The notes under the pieces: model-generated
Seen by the model: only the letters and a program-made list of their open reading frames with translations
Databases searched by the model: none
What the model was told of the DNA's origin: nothing
Position numbers and translations under genes: made by a program
Source of the DNA: Halobacillus halophilus DSM 2266
GTDB lineage: Bacteria; Bacillota; Bacilli; Bacillales; Halobacillaceae
NCBI RefSeq assembly: GCF_000284515.1
Contig: NC_017668.1
Coordinates: 1,116,001-1,180,000 of the forward strand
Reading direction: 5' to 3'
Length of the DNA stretch: 64,000 nt
Part shown: positions 9,013 to 17,155 of the stretch, piece after piece
Position numbering within the stretch: position 1 is the stretch's first letter
Layout of the letters: each line of letters opens with the position of its first letter

Positions 9013-10305
9013 ATGAAGAAATTATTTAAATTAGAAGAAAACCATACGAATGTAAAAACTGAATTATTAGCTGGGGTTACCACGTTTCTCACGATGGTCT
9101 ATATCGTAGTGGTGAATCCGGGAATATTGGAAGCGGCTGGTGTGCCATTCGAACAAGTATTCATGGCGACGATAATAGCTGCTATTGTCGGAACATTAAT
9201 CATGGCCTTTGCGGCCAACTATCCGATTGCCATCGCTCCTGGCATGGGGATGAACGCTTATTTCGTAACGGAGGTCATTCAACAGGATGTTAGTTACTCC
9301 GTCATCCTTGGGACTGTGTTTTTAGCAGGTATTCTCTTTGTCATTCTTAGTCTGACAAAACTTCGTGAAACCTTAATTACCGCTATACCTGCTTCCTTAA
9401 AATATGGAATTACATCAGGAATTGGTTTATTTATTGCCTTTTTAGGGCTTCGCATGTCAGGGATCATCGTAGCAAGTGAAGAAACGCTCGTGACGCTTGG
9501 AGATCTGACTGCCCCGGGTACATTGTTGACCATTGGTGGTTTGTTCATCACCTTGATCCTTATTGCCCGTAACGTTACAGGTGGATTATTTGTAGGAATG
9601 GTGATTACCGCAGTGGTTGGATACTTTACAGGTCAACTTGAGATCGGTGGAGTCATGTCTGTACCGCCAACTCCTGTATTCTGGGATATGGATATTGCCG
9701 GAGTATTCACCAATAGTTTATATACGGTTATTTTTGCGTTCTTGCTCGTTACGATTTTTGATACGACAGGTACCATGGTTGGGGTCGCTGAGCAGGCCGG
9801 GTTCATACGTAAAGATGGCAGTCTGCCCCGGGCAAGAGCAGCGTTGATGGCTGATGCTTCCGCAACTACAGTGGGCGCCATGTTCGGAACCAGTCCATCA
9901 TCTGCTTACATTGAATCTTCCTCCGGAGTGGCTGCGGGCGGAAGGACTGGCCTGACAACAGTAGTTGTCGCTGGTTTATTCCTGCTTTCCATGTTCTTTG
10001 CCCCGCTTGTTGGAGCTGTTTCAGGACTTCCTGCAATTACAGCACCGGTACTGATTATCGTCGGGTGTTTTATGATGGAAGGTCTGGCTAAAGTAAACTG
10101 GACATCCTTTGATGATGCCTTCCCTGCTTTTATTATTATTCTGACTATGCCGCTGACGTCCAGTATAGCTACTGGGATTGCGCTTGGATTCATTACGTAT
10201 CCTGTTTTGAAACTGGTTATGGGGAAAGGAAAACAAGTACACTGGATTCTCTATGTGTTTGCAGTCATCTTTATCCTGCAAATGACCTTTTTCCCAGGGC
10301 ATTAA
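9013..10305 (+). CDS. pbuG: Purine (hypoxanthine/guanine) permease, AzgA-like
   Basis: 430 residues with about 12 membrane segments. The stretches TTFLTMVYIVVVNPGIL, IAPGMGMNAYF (residues 75-90) and FGTSPSSAYIESSSGVAAGG around residue 295 are the signature of the PbuG/PbuO/AzgA branch of nucleobase permeases. The known family members import hypoxanthine, guanine or adenine with protons. B. subtilis pbuG has a guanine riboswitch, but here the leader is too short for one and a PurBox-like operator is present. The choice between PbuG and PbuO specificity is not possible from sequence alone. Confidence 0.85.
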   Translation: MKKLFKLEENHTNVKTELLAGVTTFLTMVYIVVVNPGILEAAGVPFEQVFMATIIAAIVGTLIMAFAANYPIAIAPGMGMNAYFVTEVIQQDVSYSVILGTVFLAGILFVILSLTKLRETLITAIPASLKYGITSGIGLFIAFLGLRMSGIIVASEETLVTLGDLTAPGTLLTIGGLFITLILIARNVTGGLFVGMVITAVVGYFTGQLEIGGVMSVPPTPVFWDMDIAGVFTNSLYTVIFAFLLVTIFDTTGTMVGVAEQAGFIRKDGSLPRARAALMADASATTVGAMFGTSPSSAYIESSSGVAAGGRTGLTTVVVAGLFLLSMFFAPLVGAVSGLPAITAPVLIIVGCFMMEGLAKVNWTSFDDAFPAFIIILTMPLTSSIATGIALGFITYPVLKLVMGKGKQVHWILYVFAVIFILQMTFFPGH

Positions 10306-10313
10306 AGAAATCT

Positions 10314-10861
10314 GCTATTAACTCTCCAGGTTGATGTTCCAGTATAGCTCCCTTTTCTGTAATACTCAGTTTCGAGATAACTCGGGTCCGTTGCCGAAAA
10401 AACGGTGAGGGCGGCTACGGAAACAACTCGTCTTGTTCCATCACCCAGACACTCGAGACATAAGCCGCTCATCAACGGATTGAAAAACCACAATCTTTTT
10501 GATGGTCGGCTTATGCTGGTCGTGTCTTTCGGGGTGATTCCACATTTGAACACTTTCCTACGGGGGAACTGGCAAGCCTCCTCAGTCGTTTTCACTCCTT
10601 GTGGGGTCTCGCCTAGCTCCTTCTCCCGTGGGAGTCTCGTCGTTTCCTTCGCCGCCCCAAACGATAGCTGATGAGCGGACCCTGCTATAGGAGTAAGGAG
10701 TCATGCTGCATCTGCCTCAAATGTTTCTATAACAGGGTTCCTACACGTAAACACACGTGAAAACCAGTGTGGATCTCGTTCCCTGGAGCCCCTTTCTCCA
10801 GACAATATCTCGAAACTGAGTCTTCCACAATCCGGCCCTATACTTTAATAAGCATTTTATG
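10314..10861. repeat. Composite intergenic repeat R2 (reversed copy, nested palindrome)
   Basis: The copy lies reversed relative to R1: GAGCT-type end on the left (10346, then ACTCAGTTTCGAGAT) and GGGCCG-type end on the right (10807-10840, ATCTCGAAACTGAGTCTTC then CCGGCCC). Module B is present with arms GGGCGGCTACGGAAAC and GTTTCCTTCGCCGCCC, unlike the usual TGGGG arms. It is split by a nested palindrome of about 122 bp at 10431-10553. Module A is mostly lost; only its GTTCCCTGGAG-type end remains near 10780. It sits between pbuG and a terminator at 10871 that probably belonged to pbuG. Confidence 0.9.
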
Positions 10862-10870
10862 AAAATCACC

Positions 10871-10907
10871 AACCAGGTGGACGGTTATGCGTTCATCTGG
10901 TTTTTTT
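10871..10907 (+). terminator. Terminator, probably of pbuG, now behind repeat R2
   Basis: AACCAGGTGGAC and GTTCATCTGGTT pair (with G-T pairs) and seven T follow. It is 570 bases after the pbuG stop with R2 between, which suggests the repeat arrived between gene and terminator. Confidence 0.75.
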
Positions 10908-10970
10908 GTGTAATGGAAAATTTGTATAAGGACTGCCTTTATGTGGAAGCCTAATTGCAGGTGATGCTAA

Positions 10971-12506
10971 ATGGGATTTCTAAGAAAATTACTAGGAAAT
11001 AGAGATAAAATTGAGGATTCGAGCAATAAAGGTCAAGACCAACAACCAAAACAACCGAGCTCTAAAAAATTGTCGGAAAACGTAGAGTATCTATTAAATG
11101 AATTTAAGAGAACCGATGATTTGAAAATAAGAGCCATGAATAATGGACAGGCGGTTCTTATGTACTTTGAGCCACTTGTGGATCAGGAGAAAATCCAGCA
11201 GAATATTTTTACCCCTCTTGAAATGGGGCATGTCGAACATATATCAGAAATCCCGAACGCCAGAAGCTCTGAAAATCTGGAAGAGATGATTCCTACGCTG
11301 CTGCGCGGCCACGCAATTTATATGGAAAATGGTTGTTCCACCATCACACGTTTTAATGTGACTTCGGTGTTTAACCGAAACGTGGAAGAACCTCAAAATG
11401 AAAAAATCGTGCGTGGTTCGCATGATGGATTTATTGAAAATCTAATGATTAATTTGAACCTTGTTCGGAAGAAGGTTGAACACCGTGATCTGGTGGTCAA
11501 ATATTTCAAGGTTGGAAAGAAAACGAATACCAATATTGCCATCGTTTATATGGATGGGATTGCGGATCCGGAGATTATTCAAAAGATGGAGAAACGTATT
11601 AAATCGATCAGTGTGGACATGATTCAGAGTCCTGGGTATCTAGAGGAATTCATTGAGGATAATCCGTATTCTCCTTTTCCACAGATGCTGAATACAGAAC
11701 GTCCTGATCGGGTTGTAGCTAATATTATGGAAGGCCGCATTGCTCTGATGGCTGAAGGCAGCCCGACGGCATTAATTGCACCTTCGACATTTTTTATGTT
11801 TTATCAGGCTTCAGATGACTATAATGCCAGATGGTACACGGGTACTTTTGTCCGACTTGTCCGGCTTGCGAGTTTTATCATAGCGATTGGAATGCCAGCT
11901 TTTTATATTGCTATTATCAGCTTTCACTATGAAGTGCTCCCAGATGAACTGCTGCTCCCTGTAAAAAGCTCCATCAATGAAATTGCTTATCCTCCGTTAC
12001 TGGAGGCCTTAATTATGGTCGTCATTATTGAATTAATACGAGAATCAGGGATCCGGCTTCCGTCGCCTGTTGGACAGACGATAGGGATTGTGGGAGGTCT
12101 TGTAATCGGGGACGCTGTTGTACGGGCAGGACTTGTATCCAATTTGATGGTTATCGTAGTGGCTCTGACAGCGATTGCCTCATATGTAGTTCCTTCGAAC
12201 GAATTAAGTACCACCCTGAGGTTGATGACCTTTCCATTGATTTTCCTGGCCGGTACGTTTGGTTTCGTAGGAATTGTGTTTGGCTTCCTATTTTTAACGA
12301 TCCATTTAACCAGACTGGAATCTTTTGGAGTTCCTTACTTTGCACCAGTAGCGCCGCTGAATATTAGCGACTTGAAAGACACCTTTGTCAGGCTTCCTTT
12401 GTTTATGATGAAGAAGCGGCCAAAAGATGCCCATCCGTTACAAGAAAAAGCTATGGGGGAGTCAAGAGAGTGGGTGCAGCATGAGCAAGACAACACTGAA
12501 AACTAA
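10971..12506 (+). CDS. GerA-family spore germination receptor subunit A (copy 1)
   Basis: 511 residues. A hydrophilic N-terminal half (residues 1-290) is followed by five or six membrane segments and a short C-terminal tail, the usual GerAA/GerBA/GerKA plan. Typical stretches are PFPQMLNTERPDRVVANIMEG-type (about residue 235), LEALIMVVIIELIRESGIRL and SPVGQTIGIVGGLVIGDAVV. GerA-type proteins form nutrient receptors in the inner spore membrane. The stop overlaps the start of the B gene (12481). The operon order A-B-C is the standard one, but the B gene is interrupted, so the receptor may not work. Confidence 0.9.
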   Translation: MGFLRKLLGNRDKIEDSSNKGQDQQPKQPSSKKLSENVEYLLNEFKRTDDLKIRAMNNGQAVLMYFEPLVDQEKIQQNIFTPLEMGHVEHISEIPNARSSENLEEMIPTLLRGHAIYMENGCSTITRFNVTSVFNRNVEEPQNEKIVRGSHDGFIENLMINLNLVRKKVEHRDLVVKYFKVGKKTNTNIAIVYMDGIADPEIIQKMEKRIKSISVDMIQSPGYLEEFIEDNPYSPFPQMLNTERPDRVVANIMEGRIALMAEGSPTALIAPSTFFMFYQASDDYNARWYTGTFVRLVRLASFIIAIGMPAFYIAIISFHYEVLPDELLLPVKSSINEIAYPPLLEALIMVVIIELIRESGIRLPSPVGQTIGIVGGLVIGDAVVRAGLVSNLMVIVVALTAIASYVVPSNELSTTLRLMTFPLIFLAGTFGFVGIVFGFLFLTIHLTRLESFGVPYFAPVAPLNISDLKDTFVRLPLFMMKKRPKDAHPLQEKAMGESREWVQHEQDNTEN

Positions 12507-13587
12507 ATTGTCCCGCCGCCAATATTTCTTTATAATCGTTCAAACAGAAATTGGCGTCGGGATTCTGTCCCTGCCCTATGATCTCCATTCCAAGGCTAAG
12601 CAGGATGGCTGGATTTCGCTCTTAATCGGGGGGGTGCTGCTGCAAATCGTGCTGTTGGTTATTTGGCTGATTGCCAGGCGGTACCCGGATAAAGACTTCT
12701 TTCAGATTAATGAGGCCGTGTTTTCCAAATGGATTGGAAAAGGGATTTCTTTGTTGTATGTTGCGTACTTTTCCATGGTTGCCATGGTTATTCTTTTGCT
12801 GTTTGTGCGCCTCATTAGTCTCTGGGTTCTTCCACAGACTCCGTTCTGGATCCTGGCACTCTTGATGATCCTAGTGTGTTTATATTTAGCATCTGGGGGC
12901 CTCAACACGTTGGCGAGGTTTTATACGTTCGTCTCCATTTTCCTATTTTTTCTTATAGGTCTTGTACTTTATTCCTTAAAAGACTCGCAGTTTTTGTTTC
13001 TATTTCCGGTCCTGAATTCTGGCTGGATGCCTGTGATTAAAGGAGCAAATGAAGCGGTTCTATCATTTTTTGGGTTTATTATCAGCCTGGTTATTTACTC
13101 GAAGGTAGAAGGCAGCCCGGCTCAACGACTGAGAACCATTTTTTATGCCCACTGGTTCGTCGTTTTGTTTTATCTATTCACAGTCCTTGTAAGTTTTACA
13201 TTCTTTAGTCCGGTCGAAATGAGTTTTATACAGGAGCCTCTGCTTTATATGCTGAAGTCGTTTTAATTTTCGGTTGTCGCAAGACTAGATCTTTTCTTCT
13301 TATCTATTTGGATCGTGAATGTAGCTACTACCTTGACCACCTATGTGTACATGACTGGCGTGGGGCTCATGGATGTTTTCGGGACTAAAAAAACCACCCC
13401 CTCTTACATGATTGCTTCACTCCTCATATTGGTTCCGCCTATGTTTATTGGATACAACATGGAAACGGTAGATCAATTTAATAACTTTGTCGTGTGGCTT
13501 GGCTATATCTTTTCGGTAGCTTTCCTTTTTCTTATCTATTTTATCAGCCTAATCAGGGGGAGTTTACAGAAAGGAGGATCACCATGA
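12481..13587 (+). pseudogene. GerA-family receptor subunit B (copy 1), interrupted by an in-frame ochre codon
   Basis: The frame from ATG 12481 codes for a spore-germination GerB/AAP-type permease: FIIVQTEIGVGILSLPYDL at the start, ten membrane segments expected. It stops at TAA 13264-13266 (codon 262), and the same frame then continues to 13587 with matching family sequence (RLDLFFLSIWIVNVATTL, IGYNMETVDQFNNFVVWL). Total length would be 368 codons, exactly the usual size and that of the intact copy at 27.6-28.7 kb. The frame is unchanged, so this is a single nonsense change or a base-calling error, not a frameshift. The start is 26 bases inside the A gene; the end overlaps the C gene by 4. 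Confidence 0.88.
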
Positions 13588-14702
13588 AGAGGAAATCGAT
13601 ATGCATCTTAACATGTCTTGTGTTATTAACCGGCTGTTGGGATACGCGACAATTTAAAGATGTAAAACTGGTACTCTCGATTGGGTACGATCAAAATGAA
13701 GACGGAACTCTTACAGAGACCGTTTCCATTCCAACCGTAAAAAGAAGTACAGAAGGTCCAACCAGCGAAACGATTCAAATTCTTACAACGGAAGGTAAAA
13801 CTCCCAGGGAGGCTAGGGACCATACGGACCAGATGATAGCTAACACATTTGATCCTTCCAAAGCCAAAGTAATATTAATGGGAGAAGAATTAGCTGAAAA
13901 TTCGATTCAGCCGATTTTTGACCAGTTTTATCGTAATCCTAACAACAATTTAAATGCCTATATCGCCGTGGTGGAAGGAAAAGCAGAGGACGCGATTCGG
14001 ATGACTCCTATCAATGAATCCAGTGTAAGTAAGTATATTAGTGGTCTCCTGGAAGGACAGGTCGCGGCAACTCACTCTACTGGAGAGAATATCGAAGTTC
14101 TGCATGGGGAACTGCTCGAGCCGGGAATCGATTTCGCGGTGCCTCTGTTAAGTGTAGACACAGAACAGAATCTATTGAACTTTCAAGGTCTGGCTTTGTT
14201 TCATAAGGATGCTTATACTGGTAAATTTATCCCAAATCATCAAACAACTCTGCTTATGTTATTGGAGGGAATAAGAGGTAAGATCGCTAGCTTTACCTTA
14301 AAGGTAACCGACGAAGAGGAAAATGCGATAAGAAACTACCTTACCTTCCGGGTGATGAGGAACAAGCAGGATATGAAAGTAAAGGTAGAAAACGATCAAG
14401 TTACGGCTGATATTACTATGAAACTTAAGGTAAGAGTTGTTGAATATCCAAGAGACCACTTAACCTCTAAGAAAACAATTAAAGAGCTAAATAAGAAATT
14501 GTCAGATCTGCTGACCGAACAGGCTGAGGGAATAATAGCCACTGTGCAAGAGGCTAACAGTGATGTTTTCCAAATCGGACGACATGTGCATTCATACCAC
14601 CCCGATTATTGGGGAAAAGTTAAATGGGAAGAAGAGTTTCCTAATATTACGATCACTCCAAAAGTGGAAGTGGATATTGTTCAATATGGCGTAATTAGTT
14701 AA
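13584..14702 (+). CDS. GerA-family spore germination lipoprotein subunit C (copy 1)
   Basis: 372 residues from ATG 13584, which has AAAGGAGG 6-7 bases upstream; the longer frame from 13494 is internal to the B gene. A lipoprotein signal ends in LLTGC at about residue 17. The Ger(x)C family core follows (WDTRQFKDVKLVLSIGYD, VILMGEELAENSIQPIFDQF). It starts in an ATGA overlap with gerB. Ger(x)C proteins are lipid-anchored subunits of the receptor. It is intact while its operon partner is interrupted. Confidence 0.9.
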   Translation: MKRKSICILTCLVLLTGCWDTRQFKDVKLVLSIGYDQNEDGTLTETVSIPTVKRSTEGPTSETIQILTTEGKTPREARDHTDQMIANTFDPSKAKVILMGEELAENSIQPIFDQFYRNPNNNLNAYIAVVEGKAEDAIRMTPINESSVSKYISGLLEGQVAATHSTGENIEVLHGELLEPGIDFAVPLLSVDTEQNLLNFQGLALFHKDAYTGKFIPNHQTTLLMLLEGIRGKIASFTLKVTDEEENAIRNYLTFRVMRNKQDMKVKVENDQVTADITMKLKVRVVEYPRDHLTSKKTIKELNKKLSDLLTEQAEGIIATVQEANSDVFQIGRHVHSYHPDYWGKVKWEEEFPNITITPKVEVDIVQYGVIS

Positions 14703-14788
14703 CTTGAGCTAAAACGAATCTTTGAACTTATGGGGATTAACTAAGTGGAAGTTTGCTTTCTGAAATATTACCTCCACTAAATTAGCTT

Positions 14789-14826
14789 TCAAGCACCTGC
14801 TGACTATGCCGTTAGCAGGTGTTTCC
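14789..14826 (+). terminator. Hairpin after the first ger operon
   Basis: CAAGCACCTGCTGA-type arm pairs with GTTAGCAGGTGTTT around CTATGCC. Only a short T tract follows. Confidence 0.6.
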
Positions 14827-14896
14827 TCATCCTGTACATATTTTTAGAGGTTTGAGCCAAACTACTCCTGATTAGAACAAAAAGGAGCGAATGTAC

Positions 14897-15520
14897 ATGA
14901 AAACATGGTTATGGATAGGTGTCCTTTTATTATCAGCTGTTATGTTTATGCAAAGTCCTCAGCCTACTCAGGCTGCCACAGACACTTACGTGGTTAAGAG
15001 TGGCGATACATTATGGAAAATATCCAAGCGTTATCAAATTGGTCTCTCAGAGATTATAAACGCCAACTCACAGTTTAATAATCCAGATTTAATCTACCCT
15101 GGAGACCGAGTAACGATTCCGCTAAAAAGACAAGTGAAGTCAACGGAGCAGCAGGTCATTGATTTAACGAATCAAGAGCGCGCTCAACAAGGGTTGCCTG
15201 CTTTAAAAGAAAATTGGCAGCTTTCCCGTGTGGCTCGTTATAAGTCCAGAGATATGGCGAATAAGGGATATTTTTCACATAACTCCCCGACATACGGCTC
15301 TCCCTTTGATATGATGAGAGAGTTTAATGTCTCGTATCGTAAAGCAGCGGAAAACATTGCTGCCGGTCAGAGTACGCCAGAACAAGTGGTAAATGGCTGG
15401 ATGAACAGCCCTGGGCACAGAAAAAATATTCTCGATCCGAACTTGAAGCAGATCGGTGTGGGGTATGCTAACGGCGGAAGCTATGGGCATTACTGGACCC
15501 AAATGTTTATTACTCAGTAG
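14897..15520 (+). CDS. Secreted LysM-CAP (SCP/YkwD-like) protein
   Basis: 207 residues. A signal peptide (about residues 1-26, ending QPTQA) precedes one LysM domain (TYVVKSGDTLWKISKRYQIG, residues 30-73) and a CAP/SCP domain from residue 85 (VIDLTNQERAQQGLPALK, YFSHNSPTYGSPFDMM, AAENIAAGQSTPEQVV, GWMNSPGHRKNILDPN). LysM binds cell wall peptidoglycan; the CAP role in bacteria is not well defined. Similar LysM-CAP proteins of Bacilli include spore-coat and cortex-linked YkwD/YlbC relatives. AAAGGAG is 9 bases before ATG 14897; ATG 14891 is too close to it. Confidence 0.88.
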   Translation: MKTWLWIGVLLLSAVMFMQSPQPTQAATDTYVVKSGDTLWKISKRYQIGLSEIINANSQFNNPDLIYPGDRVTIPLKRQVKSTEQQVIDLTNQERAQQGLPALKENWQLSRVARYKSRDMANKGYFSHNSPTYGSPFDMMREFNVSYRKAAENIAAGQSTPEQVVNGWMNSPGHRKNILDPNLKQIGVGYANGGSYGHYWTQMFITQ

Positions 15521-15535
15521 AAAAAAACAGTTTTA

Positions 15536-15573
15536 GCCTCTGGTGGAAAAAAGCACCGGAGGTTTTCTCTTTT
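15536..15573 (+). terminator. Intrinsic terminator after the LysM-CAP gene
   Basis: CCTCTGGTG and CACCGGAGG pair around GAAAAAAG, then TTTTCTCTTTTT. Confidence 0.8.
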
Positions 15574-15656
15574 TAAAGCATGATTTGTCACGTACACTAG
15601 GGTTTGTGAAGAAAATGAAGGCGAATTAAGTGAAAATTTCGTATATGGATGACAGC

Positions 15657-15685
15657 TTGCATGACGTCTGACAACCTGTTAAAAT
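15657..15685 (+). promoter_or_regulatory. SigA-type promoter for nupC
   Basis: TTGCAT at 15657, 17 bases, then TAAAAT at 15680. Confidence 0.5.
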
Positions 15686-15704
15686 CCAAGATAGAATATG
15701 TTTA

Positions 15705-15718
15705 TGAAAGCATTTTCA
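15705..15718 (+). promoter_or_regulatory. cre site (CcpA operator) upstream of nupC
   Basis: TGAAAGCATTTTCA fits the catabolite-response consensus TGWAARCGYTWNCW at 13 of 14 positions. It lies about 13-27 bases past the expected transcription start, where CcpA represses. B. subtilis nucleoside uptake through nupC is also under CcpA. Confidence 0.6.
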
Positions 15719-15759
15719 TTTTCGTTATTATTTTCATTATATTAGGGGAGGAACCAACA

Positions 15760-16959
15760 GTGAATAATGTTATAGGGGTATTATTAGGGATTGCAGCTGT
15801 TGCCGTTATCTTAGGCATTGCGTTTCTTATGTCCAATGACCGTAAGAACATCAATTATAAGGGTGTAGGAATCATGCTGGCCGTTCAGCTAGTTCTTACA
15901 GCATTTATGTTCAATACTACGGTGGGGCAGCAAATTATTAAAGGGATATCATGGGTGTTCAACCGTTTAATTGAGTACGGAACAGAAGGGGTTAACTTCG
16001 TTCTTGGTGGTGTAGAAGTAGGAGAGAACGGGGTGTTCTTCTTTAATGTACTGTTGCTTATTATATTCTTCGCAACCATTCTTTCAGTATTAACGTATTT
16101 GAAGATTCTGCCTTTCATCATTAAATATTTGGGCTGGGGCTTATCAAAGATTACAGGTCTTCCAAAAGTAGAATCCTTCAACGCTGTAAATAGTATTTTC
16201 TTTGGACAATCAGAAGCACTTATTGCGATTAAATCACAGTTCCATAATTTAAATGACAACCGTCTTTACATTGTCAGTGCATCAGCTATGGGATCCGTTT
16301 CTGCTTCAATTGTGGGAGCCTATCTGGGAATACTTCCAGATGAGTATATCCTGGTCGCTCTTCCGTTAAACATGTTTAGTGCACTAATTGTGTCTTCCAT
16401 TATTGCACCGGTTAATGTTCCTAAAGAAGATGATGAAGTAGATATCCAGGACGTTTCCAATGCGAAAAGTTTTTTCGAAGCGATGGGGAATGGAGCGCTT
16501 GATGGCGGTAAAATTGCTCTAATTGTTGCTTCCATGCTTATTGCGTTTATTGCTTCTCTTGAGCTTGCTAATGCCGTCTTTGGTGCTATCTTTGGTGGCT
16601 TTACACTTCAGCAGCTGCTTGGTTATATTATTGCTCCAATCGGCTTGCTTATGGGTATTCCAGCGGCAGAAGTTGTCGATGCTGGTGCCATTATGGGTAC
16701 GAAGATTGTAACGAATGAATTCGTAGCGATGCTTGAATTCCAGGGAATGCTTGAAAATGTATCCGAAAAAACAGTCGGAATCGTAACTGTATTCCTGACC
16801 AGTTTCGCTAACTTCTCAAGTATTGGAATCATCGCAGGTACTGTTCAGGGAATTGACGCTGAAAAAGGTGGCCGAGTATCCGGTTTCGGTCTGAAACTCC
16901 TAATCGGTGCTACCCTTGGTTCCATGCTTTCTGCAACAATTGCCGGTATCTTCTTATAA
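15760..16959 (+). CDS. nupC: Concentrative nucleoside transporter, NupC family
   Basis: 399 residues from GTG 15760, with AGGGGAGG 8 bases upstream; the longer frame from 15649 covers the promoter and cre site and is rejected. About eight to ten membrane segments. CNT-family stretches include FFGQSEALIAIKSQFHNL and RLYIVSASAMGSVSASIVGA (residues 140-190) and VVDAGAIMGTKIVTNEFVAM. Members import nucleosides with protons or sodium. It is a single gene with promoter, cre and terminator, and is not in a dra-nupC-pdp operon here. Confidence 0.92.
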   Translation: MNNVIGVLLGIAAVAVILGIAFLMSNDRKNINYKGVGIMLAVQLVLTAFMFNTTVGQQIIKGISWVFNRLIEYGTEGVNFVLGGVEVGENGVFFFNVLLLIIFFATILSVLTYLKILPFIIKYLGWGLSKITGLPKVESFNAVNSIFFGQSEALIAIKSQFHNLNDNRLYIVSASAMGSVSASIVGAYLGILPDEYILVALPLNMFSALIVSSIIAPVNVPKEDDEVDIQDVSNAKSFFEAMGNGALDGGKIALIVASMLIAFIASLELANAVFGAIFGGFTLQQLLGYIIAPIGLLMGIPAAEVVDAGAIMGTKIVTNEFVAMLEFQGMLENVSEKTVGIVTVFLTSFANFSSIGIIAGTVQGIDAEKGGRVSGFGLKLLIGATLGSMLSATIAGIFL

Positions 16960-16965
16960 GTTGAA

Positions 16966-17000
16966 AAGTCTGGGCGGATTTTCCGCTCAGGCTTTTTTTT
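16966..17000 (+). terminator. Intrinsic terminator after nupC
   Basis: AGTCTGGGCGGA and TCCGCTCAGGCT pair with one or two G-T pairs; eight T follow. Confidence 0.85.
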
Positions 17001-17068
17001 ATGTGTGAAATAGGAAGAAAGCTTCATTTATTACGTGTGGAAAAATAGAATGTTGGTGGTTTGATTTT

Positions 17069-17095
17069 CGTAGCCCTGCACGATGCAGGGCTACG
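17069..17095. repeat. Perfect 12-bp hairpin, related to a loop inside repeats R4-R6
   Basis: CGTAGCCCTGCA, loop CGA, then the exact complement TGCAGGGCTACG. The T tract after it is short (TTTAT), so it is a poor terminator. The core CCCTGC-ACGA/TCGT-GCAGGG also occurs within the nested insert of R6 (CCCTGCGTCGTGCAGGG) and, diverged, in R4 and R5. It lies in the leader region of the aldehyde dehydrogenase gene. Confidence 0.7.
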
Positions 17096-17155
17096 TTTAT
17101 AGTTCACATATAAAGGAAATATAGTAATAGATTCCATATGAAGGAGAGATCATTA

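Noticed and set aside
10923-10960. SigG-like promoter before gerXA copy 1
   Set aside because: TGTATA is present but no CATNNTA at proper distance.
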